Assembly: GCF_014529705.1 (NCBI RefSeq)
Contig: NZ_JAANIH010000067.1
Coordinates: 1 to 48,252 of the forward strand
Direction of reading: 5' to 3'
Source of the DNA: Bradyrhizobium campsiandrae
GTDB taxonomy: Bacteria; Pseudomonadota; Alphaproteobacteria; Rhizobiales; Xanthobacteraceae
Length of the DNA: 48,252 nucleotides
Below, one piece after another: positions 37,001 to 43,578 of this stretch. A model generated the notes under the pieces. The model worked only from the letters and a program-made list of their open reading frames with translations. It searched no databases and had not been told where the DNA came from. The number at the start of each line of letters is the position of its first letter. The first letter of the stretch is position 1. The translations under genes and the position numbers were made by a program.

Positions 37001-37247
37001 TCGGCTACCTCCAAGATCAGAACCCCGTCCGCTTCCAGCGAGAGCCAAGCGTCAACAGATACGAGTAACTGGTAAGCGTAGCCTCCAATAGAGGCAACCG
37101 CCTGACGGGATAGATCGCTGCTTGGGACGACAATGCCGTCGGGAGCATTACTCATCGAGTGCTCAAAAGTAGGCAATTAAGACACAAATACCGAGCCATT
37201 TTGGGGCTCTACTATTAGTCGAGTCAAGGAAGGTTGCCGCCCTGGGG
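34019..37247. mobile_element. Accessory insert between two copies of the gshB 3' end
   Basis: About 3.2 kb of visibly lower GC (near 50% against mid-60s around it). It holds a single large reverse-strand gene and is bounded on the left by the gshB stop codon and on the right by a diverged partial copy of gshB. No integrase, transposase, tRNA or terminal inverted repeat is visible. The mechanism of entry is therefore open: integration at the gshB 3' end with end restoration, or recombination with a donor segment carrying its own gshB tail. Confidence 0.75.
34132..37155 (-). CDS. Candidate Avs-like nuclease/STAND NTPase (antiviral)
   Basis: The 1007-residue protein, numbered from the ATG at 37155, has three parts. 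Residues ~20-110 look like a PD-(D/E)XK (Cap4/DUF4297-like) nuclease: GGYAYQ (24-29), EVAED (Glu49, Asp53) and TQVKR (Gln66, Lys68). After a helical linker, an NTPase begins near 290 with PLAGRESELATLEQWL, Walker A GPAGSGKS (321-328), Walker B-like TLLVWDY (369-375) and RILLIERS (404-411). From about 600 to the end it is helical, with TPR-like repeats (RNRYAEAEGILHDVF, AQGDIDEATRIFHSIL). Known Avs proteins have this layout and sense a phage protein through the C-terminus. No helper gene is adjacent. Lower GC than neighbours. An in-frame TTG at 37176 would add 7 residues; the RBS is weak. Alternative: a non-defence STAND regulator. Confidence 0.65.
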   Translation of the reverse strand: MSNAPDGIVVPSSDLSRQAVASIGGYAYQLLVSVDAWLSLEADGVLILEVAEDYAVLAGKALTATQVKRTSSSVSLRTPSVVETINAFWRLQSANSDLAVQSIYLTTSRIAKEKNAGFPEGIPGLRLWSDAIYDRTRLRILRDFLRTLPLSDELADWLTSASDDELCINLLSRVQWQCGAPSFRELETRTRERMRKRCEIFGILPSESDRATDAALIELLKIAAYSGRRELRRSDLVQIIESSTAYIVPAATMRRFFSRQGGPLTDSFRPPLTLRENEGGERFFFFAAENRIPLAGRESELATLEQWLNESEKFSWTLLTGPAGSGKSRLALELCLKAKTIGWHAGFFYSASEIAKPEQFRQFQAFEPTLLVWDYVMEAPVVARAVIDIIIEQHSINAFKHPVRILLIERSNSSGGWWQRFFSGHADHIRKFTRKLGESDRYLELKPLGTEALRRIVGHVLSGSEGDEEVLDDLKQIDPLGRPFFAALAADALKNGRAAPGMSIQALLNDILDREQFRWRVLARDDLDIQRHENALALATMMGGLPVPQATSGLPLEVFPFSQEAFNFALMEEMTQGKPLAKEIHPLEPDLVGEWFVLKRLVRAHPFDQRPDQLVLAAESLAILSPTAAAAFGVFRTRLAEDFPEAFVHTQLLRAPIEGAPVHTFVEWATSLANSLEHLRGQPRTAYYCLQSIKNLVPTLFASSDFQVAASAAYFNYAALLLARNRYAEAEGILHDVFEWASQRTDLPELAAVASRLGEILGEHFLAQGDIDEATRIFHSILTFAQEINLGKNEKDDVIDNAASLGLSIRESLASRDDQRRLRDLNGRLWAKPTAKRTIDMASNTGSELMFRSTESSAQEIFNELKTKSLARPDVKAIGFWAANVAYSIVRDAKDPRAFVDGIRELAYWVSHRVDWPDMLDVVYDAIDHEWITEDFKLGRAPIEALFQLWSEGVLSAAKGHEIGRNNEIHFIRKEIEDSLLEHGRLPWAQDMRRRIALIEQSFANNL

Positions 37248-37412
37248 CTGCGCAGGCGCGGCTTGTTGTTCGTCGGCATCGACGTCATCAACGGCAATCT
37301 CACAGAGATCAACGTGACCTCGCCCACCGGCATCCTCGCCATCGCACGCCTCGGCGGGCCCGACGTGGCGGCGAAGATCTGGGACGTGATTGAGCAGAAG
37401 CGGGGGAAGTAG
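37248..37412 (+). pseudogene. gshB 3'-end fragment
   Basis: 55 codons including the stop (TAG) align without gaps to the last 55 codons of gshB. By eye 14 of 165-168 bases differ, and only two of the affected sense codons change the amino acid (Glu to Arg, Arg to Leu). Weak similarity may reach back about 12 bases more. It has no start codon of its own. The mostly silent differences mean both copies evolved under selection as real gshB ends before they came together. Confidence 0.9.
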
Positions 37413-37774
37413 GCGCCGCGCGTAGCCCGGATGGAGCGCAGCGCAATCCGGGACACTCACGACGTACGCCGCAGCCCCGGATTGCGCTTCGCTCCATCCG
37501 GGCTACGGAGATCAACCTGTCCCCTCCCCCTCACTAACCACCCGTTCACCATGACGCCCCGCGTTCTCATCCGAAAGCATGAGGACGCTCCTCGTGTTTC
37601 TACGGGGCCGGCGCCGACCGACTAACGCGGCGTTCACCATCCGCCCAAAACTCGCGATGTCACCGGCCGTCACATTCGGCCTCGCAACACCCCTTATACT
37701 TTTACTCCCTACTCATCGATGCCGGGGGAACCCGCCACGTGCGGTTCGAGTGCCCCGCGTAAGAGTAGAAGTGT
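37413..37774. other. Gap between the gshB fragment and cpaB (362 bp)
   Basis: Contains the palindromic repeat at 37421-37507 and then the cpaB leader. No protein-coding gene stands out. AAGAGTAGAAG before the cpaB ATG is the likely ribosome binding site. Confidence 0.55.
37421..37507. repeat. Palindromic element (CGTAGCCCGGATGGAGCG family)
   Basis: CGTAGCCCGGATGGAGCGCA at the left is inverted at the right as GCTCCATCCGGGCTACG, with an inner pair GCGCAATCCGGG / CCCGGATTGCGC. It lies 8 bases beyond the gshB fragment. Confidence 0.92.
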
Positions 37775-38596
37775 ATGAACACCGCACGCATTGTCGTTCT
37801 CGTCATCGCGCTGGGCGCCGGCGGCGTCGCGGCGTATCTGGCGAGCAGCTACGACAACAAGCCCGCAACCCCGCTGCCGGTGGCCGAGAAGCTGCCGACG
37901 GTCGAGGTGCTCGTCGCCAAATCCGACATCCAGCTCGGCCAGGCCGTGAAGGCCGAAGACCTGCAATGGCAGACCTGGCCGCAAGCGACGGCCAGCAGCG
38001 CCTTTATTCGCCGCGACAACAGGCCCGATGCCCAAACCCAGATCGCCGGCTCGATCGCGCGCGTGCCGTTGATGCAGGGCGAGCCGATTCGCGAGCAGAA
38101 GCTGGTGAAGGCCGATGGCTCCGGCTTCATGGCCGCGATCCTGCCGACCGGCATGCGGGCCGTGTCCACCGAGATTTCAGCCGAGACCGCCGCCGGCGGC
38201 TTCATCCTGCCCAACGACCGCGTCGACATCGTGCTGACGCGCCGCCTGAAGAATCCTGACGGCGCCAACACCAATGGCCCGACCGGTGGCAACGACCTGA
38301 TCCTGTCGGAGGTCATCCTGACCAATATCCGCGTGCTCGCGATCGACCAGGCTCCGAAGGAGAAGGACGGTCAGAATGCGGTGCTCGGCAAGACCGTCAC
38401 GCTCGAGCTGCGGCCCGACCAGGTCGCGGCGCTTTCGGCCGCGCGCCAGGGCGGCACGCTCACACTCGCTTTGCGCAGCATCGCCGATGCCAACGCGGCC
38501 GACAGCTCGCCGGAGGACCAGGCGCTGCGGCGCCCCGGCGGCGTCAGCGTGATCCGCTACGGCGTGCAGGCAAGACAACTGACGTCACAGAAGTGA
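37775..38596 (+). CDS. cpaB: Flp pilus assembly protein CpaB
   Basis: CpaB (RcpC) is an envelope component of the Tad/Flp pilus machine, thought to help the secretin. The 273-residue product has one N-terminal membrane segment (RIVVLVIALGAGGVAAYLA), an SAF-type domain (VEVLVAKSDIQLGQAVKAEDL) and the CpaB/RcpC domain (GMRAVSTEISAETAAGGFILPNDRVDI). It is first in cpaBCDE; cpaC starts 10 bases later. Confidence 0.95.
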   Translation: MNTARIVVLVIALGAGGVAAYLASSYDNKPATPLPVAEKLPTVEVLVAKSDIQLGQAVKAEDLQWQTWPQATASSAFIRRDNRPDAQTQIAGSIARVPLMQGEPIREQKLVKADGSGFMAAILPTGMRAVSTEISAETAAGGFILPNDRVDIVLTRRLKNPDGANTNGPTGGNDLILSEVILTNIRVLAIDQAPKEKDGQNAVLGKTVTLELRPDQVAALSAARQGGTLTLALRSIADANAADSSPEDQALRRPGGVSVIRYGVQARQLTSQK

Positions 38597-38606
38597 TGGG
38601 GACAGC

Positions 38607-40124
38607 ATGAACGACGGGGACTATCGGACAGGCCCGCGCATTCGGGGGAAGCGCGCCGGCTCGTTCTGGGCAGGTGCAATGCTGATGCTGGCGCTGGTCG
38701 CAGCGCCCGATCTCGTCCGCGCGGCCGATGCGCCGGTCGGAGACCAGGCGCCGATGCAGGCGCCGGACCTCGGCGTGTCGCCGGTCGCGAGCATCGCGCC
38801 GGCGCGGACGCGCTCGTTGTCGCTCGGCATCGGCAAGTCTGTGGTCATCGACCTGCCGCGCGAGGTCAAGGACGTGCTGGTGGCCGATCCCAAGATCGCC
38901 AACGCGGTGATCCGCTCGTCGCAGCGCGCCTATATCATCGGCGCCCAGGTCGGCCAGACCAACGTGGTGTTCTTCTCCGCCGACGGTCAGCAGGTCGCCT
39001 CCTACGACATCGCAGTCAAGCGCGATCTCAACGGCATGCGCACGGCACTGCGCCAGTCGCTGCCGGGCGTGCAGATCGAAGGCGTCGGCGACAGCGTGAT
39101 GCTGACGGGCTCGGTATCGAGCCCGGTCGAGGCCCAGCAAGCCGGCGACGTCGCCGCCAAGCTGGTCGGCGGCTCGGACAAGGTCGTCAACAACATCGTC
39201 GTGCGCGGCCGCGACCAGGTGATGCTGAAGGTCGTGGTTGGCGAAGTCCGCCGCGACATCGTCAAGCAGCTCGGCGTCGATCTCAGCGCCAGCCTGAACG
39301 CCGGCACCGCGGTGGTGAATTTCAACAATTCCAACCCGTTCACGGCGAGTGGCGGACCGCTGGTCAGCAACAATGGACTCGGCGTTGCCGGCCTCGCCAA
39401 GGGCGTTGCCACCGTCAGCGCCACCATGCGCGCGATGGAAACCGCCGGCGTGATGCGGACGCTGGCCGAGCCCAGCCTGACGGCGATCTCGGGCGAGTCC
39501 GCGACCTTCGTCGCCGGTGGCGAATTCCCGATTCCCGGGGGCTACGCCTGCGATCCGACCACGCATGTCTGTACCACCCAGATCACCTACAAGAAGTTCG
39601 GCATCTCCCTGAACTTCACCCCGGTCGTGCTCAGCGAAGGCCGCATCAGCCTGCGCGTGATGACCGAGGTGTCGGAGCTGTCGAGCCAGAACGCCATCAC
39701 GGTCTCGCAGGCGCTGTCCGCGAGCACGACCAATTCGATCACCATCCCCTCGGTGCAGACCCGCCGCGCCGAGACCACGCTGGAAATCCCCTCCGGCGGC
39801 TCGATGGCGATGGCCGGCCTGATCCAGCAGCAGACCAAGCAGGCCATCAACGGCCTGCCCGGCGTCGACCAGGTGCCGATCCTCGGCGCGCTGTTCCGCA
39901 GCCAGGACTTCGTCAACAACGAGACCGAGCTGATGGTGATCGTGACGCCCTATGTGGTGCGCGCCGTCGCCCAGAAGGAATTGTCGCGGCCCGACGACGG
40001 CTTCGCGCCGTCTTCGGATGCGCAATCGGCGCTGCTCGGCCGCATGAACCGCCTCTATGGCATCGCGCGCCGCGTCGATCCGATCGACGGCGATCGCGGG
40101 GATTTCGGCTTCATCATCGACTGA
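38607..40124 (+). CDS. cpaC: Flp pilus secretin CpaC
   Basis: CpaC (RcpA) forms the outer-membrane secretin channel. The 505-residue product has a signal peptide (GAMLMLALVAAPDLVRAADA), an N-terminal domain with SLSLGIGKSVVIDLPREVKDVLVADP, a BON-like segment (VQIEGVGDSVMLTGSVSSP), and the secretin domain ending in RRAETTLEIPSGGSMAMAGL and GALFRSQDFVNNETELMVIVTPYVV, the typical C-terminal signature. Confidence 0.97.
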   Translation: MNDGDYRTGPRIRGKRAGSFWAGAMLMLALVAAPDLVRAADAPVGDQAPMQAPDLGVSPVASIAPARTRSLSLGIGKSVVIDLPREVKDVLVADPKIANAVIRSSQRAYIIGAQVGQTNVVFFSADGQQVASYDIAVKRDLNGMRTALRQSLPGVQIEGVGDSVMLTGSVSSPVEAQQAGDVAAKLVGGSDKVVNNIVVRGRDQVMLKVVVGEVRRDIVKQLGVDLSASLNAGTAVVNFNNSNPFTASGGPLVSNNGLGVAGLAKGVATVSATMRAMETAGVMRTLAEPSLTAISGESATFVAGGEFPIPGGYACDPTTHVCTTQITYKKFGISLNFTPVVLSEGRISLRVMTEVSELSSQNAITVSQALSASTTNSITIPSVQTRRAETTLEIPSGGSMAMAGLIQQQTKQAINGLPGVDQVPILGALFRSQDFVNNETELMVIVTPYVVRAVAQKELSRPDDGFAPSSDAQSALLGRMNRLYGIARRVDPIDGDRGDFGFIID

Positions 40125-40175
40125 CACGGGCGGTTTGGGGACCGGGGCAAGACACGGGGAAGAGGGGACCAGGCG

Positions 40176-40913
40176 ATGACCAAGACATCCGCCGATCGAC
40201 GCCGCAATCTGCGCATCGCGCTCGCGCTGACGGGGCTCTCCGTCGCGCTGGGAGCCTGCAACACCACGGGTGACGTCGTCACCACCCAGACGGTGCCGAC
40301 CGACTACCGCCTGCGCCACCCGATCGCGGTGCAGGAAGGCAAGCGCTCGATCGTGATCTTCGTCGGCAAGGCGCGGGGCGGGCTGTCGCCCGCGCAGCAT
40401 GCGGACGTGATGGGCATTGCCCAGGAGTGGGCGCGCGAAGGCACCGGCTCCGTCGTCGTCGACGTTCCCATCGACGCCACCAATTCACGCGCGGCTGCGG
40501 CGACCTATCACGAGATCCGGGCCGTGCTCGGCAGCGGCGGCGTGCCGTCGCGCGCCATCGTCCAGCATCGCTATCGCCCCGAAGATCCCGGCCTGCTGCC
40601 GACCATCCGCCTCAGCTATTCCAAGATCACTGCGGTCGCCGGCCCCTGCGGGCTGTGGCCCGAGGACATGGGCCCGTCGATCCTCGATCCCGGCTACAAC
40701 GAGAATCAGCCCTATTTCAATCTCGGCTGCGCCACCCAGCGCAACCTTGCCGCGATGATCGACAACCCCGCGGACCTCGAGCAGCCGCGCGCGGAGACAC
40801 CGGCCTACACGGCGCGGCGCGACATCGCCTTTGATCGCTACCGCAAGGGCACCGCGACCACGACCACCTATCCCGAGGCCGACAAGGCCAAACTCAGCGA
40901 TACAGGCAAATGA
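40176..40913 (+). CDS. cpaD: Flp pilus assembly lipoprotein CpaD
   Basis: CpaD is an outer-membrane lipoprotein that assists the CpaC secretin. The 245-residue product has lipobox VALGAC with Cys28 and the family core: DYRLRHPIAVQEGKRSIVIFVG, then AGPCGLWPEDMG and NLGCATQRNLAAMIDNPADL. Its stop overlaps the cpaE start (ATGA). Confidence 0.94.
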   Translation: MTKTSADRRRNLRIALALTGLSVALGACNTTGDVVTTQTVPTDYRLRHPIAVQEGKRSIVIFVGKARGGLSPAQHADVMGIAQEWAREGTGSVVVDVPIDATNSRAAAATYHEIRAVLGSGGVPSRAIVQHRYRPEDPGLLPTIRLSYSKITAVAGPCGLWPEDMGPSILDPGYNENQPYFNLGCATQRNLAAMIDNPADLEQPRAETPAYTARRDIAFDRYRKGTATTTTYPEADKAKLSDTGK

Positions 40914-42199
40914 CCGGCATCGACGACGAAGCGGCGGACGATCCGCGCCACCCCGACGAACACATTGCGCCGGTTCCCCGCATCTCGGTGCAGGCTTTTT
41001 GCGAGACCGAGCAGACGCTGGCCGCGGTGACCGCCGCAGGCCAGGACCGTCGTCTCGCCAAGGCCCATCTCACCGCGAAGGAGGGCGGTCTCGCCGCCGC
41101 GATCGAAGTCTACGACACGATGCCGACGCCGAACGTCATCGTGATCGAATCCGACGGCACCCGCGACATCCTCGAGGGGCTCGACGATCTCGCCGGCGTC
41201 TGCGATCCCGGCACGCGCGTGGTGGTGATCGGCAATCCCAACGACACCGCGCCCTATCGCGAGCTGGTGCGCCGCGGCGTCAATGACTACGTGGTCGGCC
41301 CGGTCGAGACCATCGACGTGGTGCGCTCGATCTGCAGCCTGTTCTCGGCATCGGAAGCCATCATCACCGGCCGCGTCATCGCCGTGGTCGGCGCCAAGGG
41401 CGGCGTCGGCGCCTCCACCGTCGCACACAACGTGGCCTGGACGATCGCGCGCGACCTCGCGCTCGATTCGGTCGTGATCGACCTCGACCTCGCCTTCGGC
41501 ACCGCCGGCCTCGACTACAACCAGGATCCGGCGCAGGGCATCGCCAACGCGGTGCTGTCGCAGGACCGGCCGGACACCGCGCTGATGGAGCGCCTGCTCG
41601 CCAAGTGCACCGAGCACCTCAGCCTGCTTGCTGCGCCGGCGACGCTTGATCGCGTCTATGATTTCGGCGCCGAAGCCTTCGACGCGATCTTCGACACGCT
41701 GCGCATGACGACGCCCTGCATCGTGCTCGACGTGCCGCATCAATGGTCGGCCTGGACCAAGCGCGCGCTGGTCAATGCCGACGACATCGTCATCGTGGCC
41801 GAGCCCGACCTCGCTAACTTGCGCAACACCAAGAACATGCTGTCGGTGCTCAAGGCGGCGCGGCCGAACGACCGGCCACCGCTCTACTGCATCAATCAGG
41901 TCGGCATGCACAAGCGAGCCGAGATCGACGTCAAGTCATTCGCCAAGACGATGGAAAGTCAGCCGCTCGCGGTGATTCCGTTCGATTCGAAGCTGTTCTC
42001 GACCGCGGCCAATAACGGCCAGATGATCGCAGAGGTCTCCAAGAGCCACCGCACCACCGAGCTGTTCCAGACCATGGCCAACCGCCTCGCCGGCCGCGGC
42101 GAGGTGCGAAAGCCGAAGCGCTCGCTGCTGGCGCCGCTGTTGAAGAAGCTGAAGGGCAGGTCGGGCCGCGGATCGGCGCCGCATCGCAAGGCGTCGTAA
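40910..42199 (+). CDS. cpaE: Flp pilus localisation ATPase CpaE
   Basis: CpaE is a ParA/MinD-like ATPase that places the pilus machine at the pole in Caulobacter. The 429-residue product has a receiver-like N-terminal domain lacking a clear phosphoacceptor pocket (about 25-145), then the deviant Walker A GAKGGVGAST (161-170; the signature Lys163 is kept, and the usual P-loop Lys before Ser is Ala, common in CpaE), Walker B VVIDLDLAFGT, and a basic tail. No cpaF follows; tadD is convergent 45 bases away. Confidence 0.95.
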   Translation: MTGIDDEAADDPRHPDEHIAPVPRISVQAFCETEQTLAAVTAAGQDRRLAKAHLTAKEGGLAAAIEVYDTMPTPNVIVIESDGTRDILEGLDDLAGVCDPGTRVVVIGNPNDTAPYRELVRRGVNDYVVGPVETIDVVRSICSLFSASEAIITGRVIAVVGAKGGVGASTVAHNVAWTIARDLALDSVVIDLDLAFGTAGLDYNQDPAQGIANAVLSQDRPDTALMERLLAKCTEHLSLLAAPATLDRVYDFGAEAFDAIFDTLRMTTPCIVLDVPHQWSAWTKRALVNADDIVIVAEPDLANLRNTKNMLSVLKAARPNDRPPLYCINQVGMHKRAEIDVKSFAKTMESQPLAVIPFDSKLFSTAANNGQMIAEVSKSHRTTELFQTMANRLAGRGEVRKPKRSLLAPLLKKLKGRSGRGSAPHRKAS

Positions 42200-42244
42200 G
42201 CGCGAGCGCGCTTTGCTCGCGAACAACACAGGAGCGGCGGAGAA

Positions 42245-43021
42245 TTATTTCTCCGCCCTCTGCTGCTGCTTCTTTGCCAGCAGCTGCCGCAGCGCCGCGA
42301 TCTTGGCCGCGGCCTGGTCCGGCGGCAGATCGGCCTTGACGAGGATTTCAGCCTCGGCTTCGCGGCCCTGCAATCCCAGCACGAGGGCGAGATTGGCACG
42401 GACCCGCGCGTTGTTCTGATTGCGCTGATAGGCGCGGCCGAGCACCTGTTCGGCCTTCGACAGATTGTTTTGCAGCACATAGGACAGGCCGAGATTGGAC
42501 AGCACGGTCGGCTCGTCGGGCACGATCTTCAGTGCCGCGGCGTAATATTGCTGCGCTTCCTCGTTGCGGCCGAGCTGGTCGAGCGCCGCGCCCTGCGCCG
42601 ACAGGATGCGCCAGTCGGGGTCCTCGGGGGAGTGCGCGCGGCCCAGCACGTCGAAAGCCTGCTGGAAATTTCCATTGTCGGCGAGCGCGCGGCCGTAGCC
42701 GGCGAGCAGCGCCTTGTTGCTGGGATGGGCGAGCACCGCCTGCTCGAACACGGCGACCGCCTGGGCGCGTTGGCCGCTCTCGCGCAGCGCCTTGCCATAT
42801 TCGAGGACGATATTGGGATCGTTCGGCTTGGCGCGATAGCGCTCGCGAAGAGCGCCCATGTCCGGCTTGCCGTCGGCCGCGGCGACAGGTTCGGACTTGC
42901 CGCCGAGCGCGCCGGTCACGTCGTCCAGGCTCGTGGTCTGGCAGCCGCCGAGGGCGAGCACCGCGAGCGCGGGTAGCAGGAATCTCGCCGGGGAGGAGGC
43001 AAGGGACGAACGCTTGGACAT
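42245..43021 (-). CDS. tadD: TPR lipoprotein TadD
   Basis: TadD is an outer-membrane-associated TPR lipoprotein needed for Tad pilus biogenesis. The 258-residue product has lipobox LALGGC with Cys27 and about five TPR units (for example VLEYGKALRESGQRAQAVAVFEQ in part and SNLGLSYVLQNNLSKAEQVLG), ending in a Gln/Lys-rich tail. It is on the opposite strand to cpaBCDE, so it must have its own promoter. Confidence 0.9.
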   Translation of the reverse strand: MSKRSSLASSPARFLLPALAVLALGGCQTTSLDDVTGALGGKSEPVAAADGKPDMGALRERYRAKPNDPNIVLEYGKALRESGQRAQAVAVFEQAVLAHPSNKALLAGYGRALADNGNFQQAFDVLGRAHSPEDPDWRILSAQGAALDQLGRNEEAQQYYAAALKIVPDEPTVLSNLGLSYVLQNNLSKAEQVLGRAYQRNQNNARVRANLALVLGLQGREAEAEILVKADLPPDQAAAKIAALRQLLAKKQQQRAEK

Positions 43022-43104
43022 ACTCTGATCACCGCCGGCGGACTGATCAGAGATGCTTTGCCGATTAACGCTAAAGTCCCGTTAAGAAACGGCCCGGGTT
43101 CGGC

Positions 43105-43350
43105 TCAGTCGGTGAATTCCGCACCGAACTCGCAGCCGATGCGCCAGCGCAGGCGGCACTGACGTGAATAGTCCGGCGCGAAGATGATGGTGAATTGCGG
43201 CGGCACTTCCAGAAACTCCGCCACCACCTTCACGCCGCCGTCCGAGATATCCGTGATGGTGCAGTCCCGCGGCAGCGAGCCCGCGCCGAAATGAATCTTG
43301 GCCAGCCGGCTGCACACCCGTCGTTCGCTTCTGCGGCGATTTGCAAGCAT
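43105..43350 (-). CDS. Small PilZ-domain protein
   Basis: PilZ domains bind cyclic di-GMP. The 81-residue product is just one PilZ domain: the RxxxR motif is R11-V-C-S-R15 and the second motif is D34-I-S36-D-G-G39 (DxSxxG). Both are intact, so c-di-GMP binding is expected. The end WRIGCEFGAEFTD matches PilZ strands. Next to tadD and the cpa genes, it may link c-di-GMP to pili, which is inference. Confidence 0.85.
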   Translation of the reverse strand: MLANRRRSERRVCSRLAKIHFGAGSLPRDCTITDISDGGVKVVAEFLEVPPQFTIIFAPDYSRQCRLRWRIGCEFGAEFTD

Positions 43351-43518
43351 TTGAATTCTTTACCCGTTAGATCACGGCCCATCCCGCAGCCTTAGGAGTA
43401 GCGGACATGTGTTGGGATGTGCTGAGCGCAACCGGTCGCATTCGAGGCGTAGTGTCGGCACCCTGTTTACGATTGGTTAGGGCACCGCGGCGCCGTCATT
43501 TTCGTTCCTGTATTGTTC

Positions 43519-43547
43519 TTGTCACGGCCATCCCCGTCTGCTACCCT
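43519..43547 (+). promoter_or_regulatory. Candidate promoter for comM
   Basis: TTGTCA, 17-base spacer, TACCCT, about 32 bases before the comM ATG. The -35 box is 5 of 6 to TTGACA; the -10 box is weak but like those of other alphaproteobacterial promoters. Confidence 0.35.
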
Positions 43548-43578
43548 CGATTGTAAGAGGGGCAAATCTGGTTCGAGC

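Noticed and set aside
37163..37456. A reverse-strand frame of 97 codons over the gshB fragment
   Set aside because: It is the shadow of the forward gshB remnant; the forward frame aligns to real gshB codons.
43066..43088. Two TTAA half-sites upstream of tadD, resembling a CtrA box
   Set aside because: The spacing is about 13 bases, not the 7 required by the TTAA-N7-TTAA consensus.
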